From assembly GCA_002842755.1 (NCBI GenBank), contig PHDU01000019.1, positions 1 to 55,785 of the forward strand: 55,785 bases of DNA, in the 5' to 3' direction. This document shows positions 9,608 through 19,214 of the stretch, piece after piece (position 1 is the stretch's first letter; every line of letters begins with the position of its first letter). The position numbers and the translations under genes are program-made. This stretch comes from Bacteroidetes bacterium HGW-Bacteroidetes-1 (GTDB taxonomy: Bacteria > Bacteroidota > Bacteroidia > Bacteroidales > F082). The notes below the pieces were generated by a model. The model ran no database searches. It was given only the letters and a program-made list of their open reading frames with translations, and had not been told where the DNA came from.

Positions 9608-10195
9608 TCAATAGGTTAGCGACACATTCTTTTCTTTAACCATTTTACGCATATTGATCAATGCATAGCGCATTCTACCCAGAGCTGTATTGATGCTTAC
9701 ATTTGTGGTCTCAGCAATATCCTTGAAACTCATCTCAGAATACAGTCTCAAATAGAGTACTTCGCGCTGTTCAGAAGGCAAATACTCAATCATATTGCGT
9801 AAATCTTCATGAATCTGCTGGGTTATCATTTGCTCTTCAATTGAGCTGTCACTTACTCCCATTTTATCAAGGATAGAATAATCATCGCTGCCACTTTCTG
9901 TAATTGGCAAGCGCTTTGATTTTCTAAAGTGGTCGATTACCAGATTGTGCGAAATACGCATTACCCACTGGATAAATTTCCCTTCTTCATTGTAGGAGCC
10001 GCTTTTTAATGTTCGGATAACTTTGATAAAAGCATCCTGAAATATATCATCAGCAAGCTGCCTATCCTTGACAAGCATGAGGATATAAGAATATACACGC
10101 GCCTGATGGCGGTTTATTAAGACTTCAAAACTGGATTGATTACCATTCAGATAACTTTCAACCAGCTCCTTGTCGCTAATTTCAATAGCATTCAT
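9608..10195 (-). CDS. ECF-type RNA polymerase sigma factor
   Basis: 195 residues with sigma region 2 (the DDIFQDAFIKV and WVMRISHNLVIDHFRK segments) and region 4 (SEQREVLYLRLYSEMSFKDI, then a helix-turn-helix ending TALGRMRYAL). This is the RpoE/SigW-like group that directs RNA polymerase to stress or envelope promoters. No anti-sigma factor with a transmembrane segment is adjacent, which is unusual for ECF factors, although many Bacteroidota factors of this type stand alone. A well-spaced housekeeping-type promoter lies about 110 bases upstream. Confidence 0.93.
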   Translation of the reverse strand: MNAIEISDKELVESYLNGNQSSFEVLINRHQARVYSYILMLVKDRQLADDIFQDAFIKVIRTLKSGSYNEEGKFIQWVMRISHNLVIDHFRKSKRLPITESGSDDYSILDKMGVSDSSIEEQMITQQIHEDLRNMIEYLPSEQREVLYLRLYSEMSFKDIAETTNVSINTALGRMRYALINMRKMVKEKNVSLTY

Positions 10196-10308
10196 TGAGC
10201 CTCCCTTTTTTTAAGTGGTTATTTTTAAAGGGTAAAAGTTATATCGATAATGGTTCTCCTATGGGTTTTAATGATTAAAAGCAGTATGTAAACCTATTGT
10301 TTACAATG

Positions 10309-10339
10309 CAAAATTATACACATTTTAACAAAAAGCAAA
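10309..10339 (-). promoter_or_regulatory. Candidate promoter for the ECF sigma gene
   Basis: On the minus strand TTTG (10336-10339) and TAATTTTG (10309-10316) are separated by 19 bases, an ideal Bacteroidota -33/-7 arrangement. It implies a leader of roughly 100 bases before the ATG at 10195. Confidence 0.55.
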
Positions 10340-10385
10340 TTTAATTGATAATTTCGCAAAATATTTTTTCTCATTTAGAATATGT

Positions 10386-13196
10386 ATGAACAAATTTAAG
10401 CCTTCTCAAAACATAATAATCACCAATTCACGGGTTAATAATCTTAAAAATGTCAGTGTATCTCTCCCCAAAAATAAGCTTATTGTCATTACCGGGTTAT
10501 CCGGGTCTGGCAAATCCTCTTTGGCATTTGATACTTTATATGCTGAAGGACAAAGGCGTTATGTTGAAAGTTTAAGTGCCTATGCCCGACAGTTTATGGG
10601 CAGGATGAACAAACCTGATGTTGATTCTATTTCAGGGCTTTCACCTGCTATTGCAATCGAACAGAGAGTAAACTCACGAAATCCGCGCTCAACAGTTGGA
10701 ACATCAACAGAAATCTATGAATATATAAAACTTTTATTCGCACGTATTGGAAAGACTTATTCGCCTGTTTCAGGGATATTGGTGAAACGTCACCAGGTTA
10801 AAAATGTAGTAGATTATGTTTTGCAACTTCCTCAAGAATCTACCGCCCTAATCCTTGCACCGTTAAATCCTATTAAAGAACGAAATACATTTGAGCAATT
10901 GTCAGTACTTATGCAACAAGGTTTTGTCAGGGTACTTCATAATGATACAATTGTCCGTATTGAAACTTTACTCGAAGAACCTGATCATTTAGAAGAAATA
11001 AGTCAGTATGCTATATTGGTAGATCGTTTGCGTATTCAAAATTCAGAAGAGGAACTGGCAATAAGGGCTGCCGACTCGGTTCAGACGGCATTTTATGAAG
11101 GTAAAGGATATTGCATCGTTCAAATTGACACAGATAAGAAAGTCGATAGACACACTTTTTCAGATCGGTTTGAAGCGGATGGAATCATTTTTGAAGAACC
11201 AACAACAAATATGTTTTCGTTTAATAATCCTTTTGGTGCATGCCGAACTTGCGAAGGATTTGGTTCAATCATTGGTATTGATGAAGATTTGGTGATTCCA
11301 AATAAGGCGCTTTCAATTTATGATGGTGCTATCGCTTGTTGGAAAGGAGAAAAAATGGGAGAATGGAAAGACCGTCTTATTCAACATGCAATGAAATTTG
11401 ACTTTCCAATTCACAAACCTTACTATGAACTCTCAAAAGATCACAAGAAACTTCTCTGGACAGGCAATAAGTGGTTTGAAGGACTCGATATGTTCTTTGA
11501 ACAATTAGAAGAACAGAGTTATAAAATTCAATATCGTGTAATGTTATCACGATATCGCGGCAAAACAGTTTGCCCCGACTGTGAAGGAACGCGATTGCGT
11601 AAGGATGCCAACTATGTAAAAGTTGGAGGAAAAAGCATTTCCGAAATCGTTCTTATGTCATTGGAAGAAACCTTTGATTTTTTCAATAAAATAGAGTTAT
11701 CAACTGAGGATCAAATTATTGCTAAAAGAATTCTAATTGAAATTATCAACAGGATTGGATTTCTTTTGGATGTTGGGCTTGGCTATCTTACTCTGAACCG
11801 TTTGTCGAACAGCCTTTCAGGTGGAGAATCACAACGCATTAATCTGGCTACTTCCCTTGGAAGCAGTCTGGTGGGTTCGACCTATATACTTGACGAACCC
11901 AGTATCGGATTGCATTCTCGCGATACCATGAGACTTATAACTGTTTTGAAGCGATTGCGCGATATAGGCAATACTGTTGTAGTGGTTGAACATGATGAAG
12001 ATATTATAAAAGCCGCCGATCAGATAATTGATATTGGACCATTGGCAGGAAGACTTGGCGGCGAATTAGTTTTTCAGGGCACATATCAGGAAATTCTTCA
12101 ATCGAAGGAAAGTCTGACAGGAAAATATCTATCCGGAAAAGCTGCCATTTCTTTACCTGAAAGGCGCAGGAAATGGAAAGATTGCATTGAAATTATAGGG
12201 GCAACTGAAAATAACCTGCAAAATATTAGGGTAAAGATTCCAATTGGGATTATGACCGTTGTAACAGGAGTTAGTGGTTCGGGAAAATCTTCACTTGTTC
12301 GGGGTATTCTTTATCCTGCAATGAAAAAAATATCAGGCGGACATGCTGACAAAACCGGAAAGTTTGGTGAATTGCTCGGAGACATAAACCGTATACAAGC
12401 AGTTGAAATGATAGATCAAAATCCCATTGGACGTTCTTCACGCTCAAATCCTGTTACCTACGTAAAAGCTTTTGACGAAATAAGACAGCTATATTCGGAG
12501 CTCAAACTTTCAAAAACCAGAAATTACAAGCCAGGATATTTCTCTTTTAATGTTCCCGGTGGACGTTGTGATGCATGTGAAGGTGAAGGGACTATAAAAG
12601 TTGAAATGCAGTTTATGGCAGATATTTATTTGCGTTGTGATGTATGCAATGGTCAACGATTTAAGGATGAAGTCCTTGATGTTAAATTCATGGGGCAAAG
12701 TATTGCTGACTTACTCGAAATGACTATTGACGAAGCAATAGAATTTTTTGAAGCACATCGGAAATTCTCAAACCTTTGCCCAAAAATAATTCAGAAGCTA
12801 TTGCCATTAAAGGAAGTTGGACTTGGTTATCTTAAGATGGGTCAATCTTCAAATACTTTGAGTGGTGGAGAAGCCCAACGTATAAAACTGGCCTTTTTCC
12901 TAACAAAAGGTCAGAATGAAAAACCTACTTTGTTTATTTTTGATGAACCAACGACCGGTCTACATTTTCACGACATAAACAAACTGCTGGATGCCTTCAA
13001 TGCCTTAATTGAAAATGGCCACAGTTTGGTTGTTATTGAGCATAACCCTGAAATAATTAAAAGTGCCGATTGGGTGATTGATCTAGGGCCCGAAGGAGGT
13101 GATAAAGGTGGAAAAATTATTTTTGAAGGTACACCTGAAGAACTAATTCATTGCAAGAATTCATTTACTGCAGAAGCAATCATTGGCAAAATCTGA
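10386..13196 (+). CDS. uvrA: Excinuclease ABC subunit A
   Basis: The damage-recognition ATPase of nucleotide excision repair. 936 residues, normal length. It has two ABC modules: Walker A GLSGSGKSS (37-45) with signature LSGGESQR (about 475), and Walker A GVSGSGKSS (about 628) with signature LSGGEAQR (about 825). Zinc-binding CxxC pairs are visible (CRTC and CPDC in the first half, CDAC and CDVC in the second). It is transcribed divergently from the sigma gene with about 190 bases between starts and stands alone, without uvrB nearby. Confidence 0.98.
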   Translation: MNKFKPSQNIIITNSRVNNLKNVSVSLPKNKLIVITGLSGSGKSSLAFDTLYAEGQRRYVESLSAYARQFMGRMNKPDVDSISGLSPAIAIEQRVNSRNPRSTVGTSTEIYEYIKLLFARIGKTYSPVSGILVKRHQVKNVVDYVLQLPQESTALILAPLNPIKERNTFEQLSVLMQQGFVRVLHNDTIVRIETLLEEPDHLEEISQYAILVDRLRIQNSEEELAIRAADSVQTAFYEGKGYCIVQIDTDKKVDRHTFSDRFEADGIIFEEPTTNMFSFNNPFGACRTCEGFGSIIGIDEDLVIPNKALSIYDGAIACWKGEKMGEWKDRLIQHAMKFDFPIHKPYYELSKDHKKLLWTGNKWFEGLDMFFEQLEEQSYKIQYRVMLSRYRGKTVCPDCEGTRLRKDANYVKVGGKSISEIVLMSLEETFDFFNKIELSTEDQIIAKRILIEIINRIGFLLDVGLGYLTLNRLSNSLSGGESQRINLATSLGSSLVGSTYILDEPSIGLHSRDTMRLITVLKRLRDIGNTVVVVEHDEDIIKAADQIIDIGPLAGRLGGELVFQGTYQEILQSKESLTGKYLSGKAAISLPERRRKWKDCIEIIGATENNLQNIRVKIPIGIMTVVTGVSGSGKSSLVRGILYPAMKKISGGHADKTGKFGELLGDINRIQAVEMIDQNPIGRSSRSNPVTYVKAFDEIRQLYSELKLSKTRNYKPGYFSFNVPGGRCDACEGEGTIKVEMQFMADIYLRCDVCNGQRFKDEVLDVKFMGQSIADLLEMTIDEAIEFFEAHRKFSNLCPKIIQKLLPLKEVGLGYLKMGQSSNTLSGGEAQRIKLAFFLTKGQNEKPTLFIFDEPTTGLHFHDINKLLDAFNALIENGHSLVVIEHNPEIIKSADWVIDLGPEGGDKGGKIIFEGTPEELIHCKNSFTAEAIIGKI

Positions 13197-13467
13197 TATA
13201 ATCGGTTTTTTTATAACTTTGCCACTCGATCAATGAATCTGTCTTAATATTGATTTTGTAAAGTTTCAAGTCAATTAATTAAATTGATTTTGAACGTTTT
13301 AACAGACTTGAACAATTAAAATTATCATCAAAAAAAAACCTGATATAAATATGCAACAACTATTTCTTGAAAAAACCTACCATGAAAATAAATCTTTTAA
13401 AAGAACTTCATTACAATAAATCAACCCTAATTATTACATCTATTAATAACACTTTATCTTAACTTAC

Positions 13468-14592
13468 ATGAAAAAAATCATTTCAATTCTATACCTGTCT
13501 TTTATACTTTTTGGTTGCAACAATCAACAAACACACGATCATGATCATAGTCACGATCATGGAATTTCAGATAGTGCCTCTGCATCAAAAACAGTTACAC
13601 ATTATGATCAGGAAACACATTTGAAGAATGTGAAACAACTTACTTTTGGCGGAGATAATGCTGAGGCTTATTTTAGTTTTAATGATGAAATGCTTGTATT
13701 CCAGTCAAATAATCCTGCCTGGTCGCTTGAATGCGATCAAATATTTTATACACGGCTTGACAATTCAAAAATGGATAAAGAAATTCCTCAAATGCTCAGT
13801 ACCGGACTAGGACGCACAACATGCTCCTATTTTATGCCAGGGGATTCAACCATTCTATTTGCCTCTACGCATCTTGGAAACGGAAGTTGTCCTCACCTTC
13901 CTTCACCAAGAGAAGATGGGAAATACATATGGCCCATTTATAAAGATTACAATATATATGTTGCTGATCTGAAAGGCAATATCATTAAAACACTTACTGA
14001 CCGCGATGGCTATGATGCAGAAGCTACTGTATCTCCAAAAGGTGATAAAATAGTGTTTACATCCGATCGTACAGGAGATCTTGAATTATTTGTGATGGAT
14101 ATTGACGGCAGTAGTGTCAGGCAAGTTACTTCGGGTCTTGGATACGATGGCGGAGCTTTCTTTTCGCCTGATGGTTCCAAACTTGTTTTCAGAGCATCGC
14201 GTCCATTAACACCTGAAGACCAAAAAGACTATAAAGATCTTCTTGCCCAGGGTCTTGTTACGCCAACCAATATGGAGATTTATGTTTGTGATGTGGATGG
14301 GTCAAACCTTGTCCAGGTTACCAATTTGGGAAAAGCAAACTGGGCTCCGTATTTTCATCCTTCAGGCGAAAAGCTTGTTTTTAGCTCTAATCATCATTCA
14401 AAAAGAGGATGGCAATTTAACATTTTTATGATCAATCTTGATGGTAGCGGCCTTCAGCAAATAACCCATGATGATACATTTGACGCATTTCCAATGTTTT
14501 CATTTGATGGCTCAAAGCTTGTTTTCTCCAGCAATCGAAACAATAACGGCACAAAGGACACCAATATATTTATTGCTGACTGGATCGACTAG
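13468..14592 (+). CDS. TolB-like beta-propeller lipoprotein with His/Asp-rich N terminus
   Basis: 374 residues. The lipobox ILFGC gives lipid-anchored Cys17, immediately followed by a His/Asp-rich stretch (HDHDHSHDHG, residues 23-32) that could bind divalent metal. The rest is PD40/TolB-type beta-propeller blades with repeated patterns such as GDKIVFTSDR, GSKLVFRASR, GEKLVFSSNH and GSKLVFSSNR. TolB propellers act in the periplasm as binding scaffolds. The metal role is inferred from composition only. No obvious operon partner is adjacent. Confidence 0.85.
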   Translation: MKKIISILYLSFILFGCNNQQTHDHDHSHDHGISDSASASKTVTHYDQETHLKNVKQLTFGGDNAEAYFSFNDEMLVFQSNNPAWSLECDQIFYTRLDNSKMDKEIPQMLSTGLGRTTCSYFMPGDSTILFASTHLGNGSCPHLPSPREDGKYIWPIYKDYNIYVADLKGNIIKTLTDRDGYDAEATVSPKGDKIVFTSDRTGDLELFVMDIDGSSVRQVTSGLGYDGGAFFSPDGSKLVFRASRPLTPEDQKDYKDLLAQGLVTPTNMEIYVCDVDGSNLVQVTNLGKANWAPYFHPSGEKLVFSSNHHSKRGWQFNIFMINLDGSGLQQITHDDTFDAFPMFSFDGSKLVFSSNRNNNGTKDTNIFIADWID

Positions 14593-14691
14593 TATATTTG
14601 AAGTTTGGTTTCTTCTCAGTGACAGGTACACTTAGGTAGCAAAGATGCTGGAATCTATTCCAATTTCATATCATTAGAACTAAAAGGTGTG

Positions 14692-15189
14692 ATGAACGAA
14701 AAACACAAAAAGGTATTCGAAGTTCTTGAATCATTAAAAATTCCTTATGAAGTGCATTATCATCCATCGGCACCCACAGTTGAGGATGCGCTCAAATATT
14801 GGAAAGAAATAGATGCTTCACATTGTAAAAACTTGTTTTTTCGGAACCATAAAGGGAACAAACATTATCTTGTAATTTTTGACCATTTACAACAGCTTAA
14901 TATAAAAGAACTTGAACAAAGACTGCATCAGGGAAAATTAACCTTTGCTTCTGAAGAACGGATGCAAAAATACCTTAGAGTTAAGCCCGGAAGTGTTTCT
15001 CCTTTTGGCATTATTAACGATGAACAGCATCACGTTTATCTGTTTATTGATAAATATCTTGAAAAGACTGAAAAAATTAGTTTTCATCCGAATGAAAATA
15101 CAGCAACCGTTGTGATAAAAATGAATGATTTCATAATTTTTTTAGAGCATTTCAGAAATAGATTTGAGTTCATTCAATTGTATGATTAA
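14692..15189 (+). CDS. YbaK/ProX-type aminoacyl-tRNA deacylase
   Basis: 165 residues of the YbaK/ProRS-editing fold. These freestanding proteins hydrolyse mischarged aminoacyl-tRNAs, typically Ala- or Cys-tRNA(Pro). Recognisable pieces are the N-terminal EVHYHPSAPTVEDA, the KNLFFRNHKGNKHYLVI strand pair and the GSVSPFGIIND loop characteristic of PrdX/ProX-like members. The ATG at 14692 is chosen over an overlapping GTG at 14689; AAAAGG lies just before it. Substrate specificity is not settled by the sequence. Confidence 0.85.
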   Translation: MNEKHKKVFEVLESLKIPYEVHYHPSAPTVEDALKYWKEIDASHCKNLFFRNHKGNKHYLVIFDHLQQLNIKELEQRLHQGKLTFASEERMQKYLRVKPGSVSPFGIINDEQHHVYLFIDKYLEKTEKISFHPNENTATVVIKMNDFIIFLEHFRNRFEFIQLYD

Positions 15190-15244
15190 GAACATGACAA
15201 ATTAGCTCAAACTGCGTTATCTGCTAATTATTTAATTCTCAGGC

Positions 15245-15274
15245 TTGGCTAAACCTTATTTTAATTTACCTTTG
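15245..15274 (+). promoter_or_regulatory. Candidate promoter for the arcA operon
   Basis: TTG (15245-15247) and TACCTTTG (15267-15274) are spaced by 19 bases, fitting the Bacteroidota consensus. The implied transcript starts about 70 bases before the arcA ATG. Confidence 0.5.
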
Positions 15275-15351
15275 CAAACAACATATCAATTACAATTTAT
15301 TGATTTGTAGCAGCATATAAATAGTATTTAAAGTAGAAACCAATATTGGTC

Positions 15352-16620
15352 ATGGATTACAAAGAAAAAGTTCAGGTTAGCATCAATTCCGAGATTGGAA
15401 AACTCAATTGTGTAATTACACATACACCTGGCCCGGAAGTAGAAAACATGACCCCTGAGAATGCAGCAAGAGCGCTTTACAGTGATATTTTGAATCTAAG
15501 TGTCGCTCTACCTGAATACAATGAATTCAATCAGGTGCTGCAAAAAGTAACCAAAGTATTTGAGGTGAAAGATCTGCTTTCAGATGTTCTCACAAACGAA
15601 AAAGTAAAGAACAATCTTATTTCAAAAATTTGCCGTACAGAAGTGGTGGATGATGTTTGTTATCTCCTTTCGGGCATGAGCAATGAAGACTTGGCAAGGG
15701 AACTGATTGAAGGTGTAGAAATGCGTAATGACACTTTGACTAAATTTCTTGATAATGAACGATTTACCTTGCATCCGTTGCCAAACTTCTTCTTTACACG
15801 AGATGCCTCATTTAGTATGAATGATAAAGTGATAATCAGTAAAATGGCCAGCAAAGTAAGAGACCGTGAAGCTTTGATTATGGAAGCCATTTTCGATTAT
15901 CATCCAGCTTTTTCAACGCAAACGATAAATCCTGTTAAGCTTTTTGACAAATCAGGAAAAGCGACTATTGAAGGAGGAGACGTGCAGATAGCGAGAAATG
16001 ATATTTTTCTGAGCGGCATAAGTGCCCGTACAACCAGTCAGGGTATTGATTCTGTTTTAGAATATCTTAAAACACTTCCTGGAACAAAGCACCTCATTTT
16101 GCAGGAATTACCCTATAGCCCTGAATCATTCATCCATCTCGATATGGTATTTACGTTTCTGGATGTGGACAAATGTATGATCTTTGAACCTTTGATTTTA
16201 AGATCAAGCCGGCATCTGACTATCCACGTTATTGTTGAAGAAAATCAGGTTGTTCAAATCAAAGAAGAAGATAATATTTTGGTTGCGTTGCGCAAATTGG
16301 GCATTGATCTTGAACCCATTGCCTGCGGCGGTCACTACGACTCCTATATTATGGAAAGAGAACAATGGCAAAGCGGTGCTAACTTTTTCGCAATTGCGCC
16401 TGGAAAAGTTATTGGCTATGGTCGCAATACACACACCATGAATGAGTTAAACAAACATGGTTTCGAAATATTCAAAGCAAAAGATGTACTAAAAAATAAT
16501 ATTGACATCAATATGTACGAAAAATATGTTATAACCATTGAAGGGGACGAACTTTCAAGAGGAGGTGGTGGCGCGCGCTGTATGACCATGCCCATTAGTC
16601 GTCAGCCCGTTGATTGGTAG
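15352..16620 (+). CDS. arcA: Arginine deiminase
   Basis: Hydrolyses arginine to citrulline and ammonia. 422 residues from the ATG at 15352; a TTG at 15346 is less likely. The family hallmarks are present: FFTRDASF, the EGGD motif (TIEGGDVQIA), an active-site His in FIHLDMVF and the nucleophile Cys410 in GGGARCMTMP near the C terminus. No arcB, arcC or arginine/ornithine antiporter is adjacent, so this is not a complete fermentation operon. It ends 12 bases before the adenylate cyclase gene and is probably co-transcribed with it. Confidence 0.95.
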   Translation: MDYKEKVQVSINSEIGKLNCVITHTPGPEVENMTPENAARALYSDILNLSVALPEYNEFNQVLQKVTKVFEVKDLLSDVLTNEKVKNNLISKICRTEVVDDVCYLLSGMSNEDLARELIEGVEMRNDTLTKFLDNERFTLHPLPNFFFTRDASFSMNDKVIISKMASKVRDREALIMEAIFDYHPAFSTQTINPVKLFDKSGKATIEGGDVQIARNDIFLSGISARTTSQGIDSVLEYLKTLPGTKHLILQELPYSPESFIHLDMVFTFLDVDKCMIFEPLILRSSRHLTIHVIVEENQVVQIKEEDNILVALRKLGIDLEPIACGGHYDSYIMEREQWQSGANFFAIAPGKVIGYGRNTHTMNELNKHGFEIFKAKDVLKNNIDINMYEKYVITIEGDELSRGGGGARCMTMPISRQPVDW

Positions 16621-16632
16621 TAAAAAGAAACA

Positions 16633-18468
16633 GTGAAAGTTAAATTAACACCCGTTTTTATAAGTCTCAGAATTTATCTGATCGCAATAAGCATTTTTAT
16701 CATGCTTGTAATGCCTATTTCTTTGATCATGCTTTTTAAATATAGTCCTAACTGGCTTGAAGAGAAAGAAGCACTAAAAGGAAAAAGTGTTAATTCAATC
16801 CTGCTTTTAGATGATAACCAAAAATCATCAGAAGGTGATACTTCATTGATGATAACGGGAAAAAAGACCTCCACTAACTCAGCAACAGTTGTCCTTGAAC
16901 CTGAAGACCTAAGGTTTCAAAAAACGATCAGCCTTATGATGAGAATGTTTTTTGTAAGCTTATTATTGGGTTTTGTTGTGAATTACCCTTTTAAGCGTTA
17001 TTTTCGATTGAAAAGAAGACACAAGCCAATTGATCCGTCATTAACACAATTTTGTCGAAAGTGGTTGCTTAAAGTACCTCTTATAAATACTTTGATTTTA
17101 TCGCTAGGCTTTGCAATAACACTTTCCTACACGGGATACTTTCTTTTTAGCGACTATTTTACAAGTAGTTTCAGCAGACAATTTTATATGCAGTTTTTCT
17201 TTATCGCCACTTTTGCTGCATTCCTTTCAGTTTTATTTGTTTTTTTCTGGTTCAGGCACAGGGTCAGATTTGTATATCTTGAACATGTCTATGATAGCGT
17301 AAGTCTTTATAAATCAGTAAATAAAAAATACAGGGATCATATAATCCGTCGTTTGTGGGTAAACAGCTTAATGACAACATTATTACCATTGGTGGTGGTT
17401 GTTTTTTATTTATCACTTAGCAAAACAGCGATACGGCAAGCTGGAGATAGTTTTCTGACAACGGAACAAATTGAAGTGCTTTTCGGGAAGTATGTTCCAT
17501 TTATAGAGCAAAGCAACCTTTTTCAGAGTGAGCATTTATTTTATGTCAATGCAATTGACAGTTTGATGATGTTTGTTGGAATTTTCTCTGGCATTTTAAT
17601 AAGCATTATTTATTTGTTCTTTTTCGTTAACTGGACACATTTCAGTATTGTCATTCCTTTAAAGGAAGTTGTGGATAAAATGCGTAATCAAGGCGATAGT
17701 GAAGAGCTTGACCGGCTGGCCATTCTTCGCACCAATGATGAGTTAGGAGAGTTGGCCAATGGATACAACGAAATGGCAATGCGTATTACTGGAAATATTA
17801 AAGCTTTGACGCGAATTACTGAAGCCAACCAGCGCTTTGTACCAAATGAATTTCTTCAAATTTTAGGAAAAAAAAGTATTACTGAAGTGATGCTTGGTGA
17901 TCAGGTGCAGAAAAAGATGAGTATTCTTTTCGTTGATATCCGCTCATTCACAACACTCTCTGAACAATTAAGCCCAAAAGAAAACTTTGATTTTCTTAAT
18001 GATTACCTCGGATTTATGGAGCCTTTAATCCGTAAACACAATGGGTTTATCGATAAGTTTATTGGCGATTCAATTATGGCTCTTTTTGGAGAGAGGGTTG
18101 AAGATGCTATTTGTGCAGCTCTCGAAATGCAAGACCGATTAAAGGTTTTCAATAAAATGCTACAGCAAAATGGAAGACCTCCAATTGAAATTGGAGCAGG
18201 AATCCACACCGGCAATTTAATTCTTGGGGTTGTTGGAGGAGAAGGCCGCATGGAAACAACGGTGATTTCTGATGCTGTAAATCTTGCCTCGCGGTTAGAA
18301 GGCCTTACACGAACCCATAATGCCAATCTCATTGTTTCTGAATCCTCTCTTGAGTTGATTTCAGAAAAAAATATTTTTCTTCACCGTTACCTTGCAGAAG
18401 TGCAAGTAAAAGGACGGGTTGGTAAGGTTAAAATTTTTGCTATTGACAGTAAACAAAATACCACATGA
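16633..18468 (+). CDS. Membrane-bound class III adenylate cyclase
   Basis: 611 residues from a GTG start. About six hydrophobic segments (near 10-32, 93-113, 145-172, 183-208, 243-265, 308-334) lead into a HAMP-like linker and a class III cyclase domain (about 422-605). Metal ligands Asp435 (FVDIRSFT) and Asp479 (GDSIMA) are present, as are transition-state residues Asn550 and Arg554. Lys475 and Asp547 occupy the purine-specifying positions, which favours ATP and hence cAMP. It lies 12 bases after arcA and 42 bases before the HD gene. The membrane part probably senses a signal; which one is unknown. Confidence 0.92.
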   Translation: MKVKLTPVFISLRIYLIAISIFIMLVMPISLIMLFKYSPNWLEEKEALKGKSVNSILLLDDNQKSSEGDTSLMITGKKTSTNSATVVLEPEDLRFQKTISLMMRMFFVSLLLGFVVNYPFKRYFRLKRRHKPIDPSLTQFCRKWLLKVPLINTLILSLGFAITLSYTGYFLFSDYFTSSFSRQFYMQFFFIATFAAFLSVLFVFFWFRHRVRFVYLEHVYDSVSLYKSVNKKYRDHIIRRLWVNSLMTTLLPLVVVVFYLSLSKTAIRQAGDSFLTTEQIEVLFGKYVPFIEQSNLFQSEHLFYVNAIDSLMMFVGIFSGILISIIYLFFFVNWTHFSIVIPLKEVVDKMRNQGDSEELDRLAILRTNDELGELANGYNEMAMRITGNIKALTRITEANQRFVPNEFLQILGKKSITEVMLGDQVQKKMSILFVDIRSFTTLSEQLSPKENFDFLNDYLGFMEPLIRKHNGFIDKFIGDSIMALFGERVEDAICAALEMQDRLKVFNKMLQQNGRPPIEIGAGIHTGNLILGVVGGEGRMETTVISDAVNLASRLEGLTRTHNANLIVSESSLELISEKNIFLHRYLAEVQVKGRVGKVKIFAIDSKQNTT

Positions 18469-18510
18469 TATATAAAATAATTTTGAAAACGTACATAATC
18501 TTATAATATA

Positions 18511-19113
18511 ATGAATTTTACAGTTCTAAAGAAGTTTATTTTGTCAGAGCTTGAAGAAAAAATCTCAGGGACTTATAACTACCATAGTGTTGCGCATACA
18601 ATTGATGTTCTTGAATCGGCTCAAGCAATAGCAAAAGATCTCAATGTTCCATCTGATGACTATTTATTACTCAGAACAGCCGCTCTATTACACGAAACAG
18701 GGATGATGTCAGTTTACGAAAATCATGAAGAAGCATCAGTTTTATTTATGAAAGAAATGTTACCCGATTATGGTTACACATCTCATCAGATTGAAGGAAT
18801 TGAGAAGTTAATTATTGCAACAAAAATGCCTCATCAGCCGTCAACTCTTTTGGAAAGCATTATTTGTGATGCGGACCTTGATTATTTAGGACGAGAAGAC
18901 TATTTCATTATTTCCCATCGATTGAGACTCGAATGGATTCACAAAAATAATTACCCTGAATCTTTACCACATTGGTATCAGGATCAATATGACTTTCTTC
19001 AAAAACATCAGTATTTCACCAAAGTCGCTAAAGCTAAAAGAGATATTGGTAAATTACATAACCTAAAGTTGGTTACTGAACTGATTCAAAATAATGCACA
19101 AAAAAACCTCTGA
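18511..19113 (+). CDS. HD-domain phosphohydrolase with HE in place of HD
   Basis: 200 residues resembling small HD-domain metal-dependent phosphohydrolases: an early YHSVAHT (His25, His29), the central LLHETG (His61-Glu62) where the family normally has HD, a later His72, and CDADLDYLG (Asp120) for the last ligand. Glu can replace Asp as a metal ligand, so the protein may still be active, perhaps with altered metal or substrate choice. It follows the adenylate cyclase by 42 bases, suggesting a role in cyclic nucleotide signalling such as turnover of the product. That role is inference from context only. Confidence 0.78.
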   Translation: MNFTVLKKFILSELEEKISGTYNYHSVAHTIDVLESAQAIAKDLNVPSDDYLLLRTAALLHETGMMSVYENHEEASVLFMKEMLPDYGYTSHQIEGIEKLIIATKMPHQPSTLLESIICDADLDYLGREDYFIISHRLRLEWIHKNNYPESLPHWYQDQYDFLQKHQYFTKVAKAKRDIGKLHNLKLVTELIQNNAQKNL

Positions 19114-19214
19114 TTTTTTGGAATCAATATTTGTCTCTCGCATTCTTTAGCAAGTCCAATGGATGCGCAATGATTGTCTATCATGCCAGAGACAATGTAG
19201 GCCTTAGAATTAGA

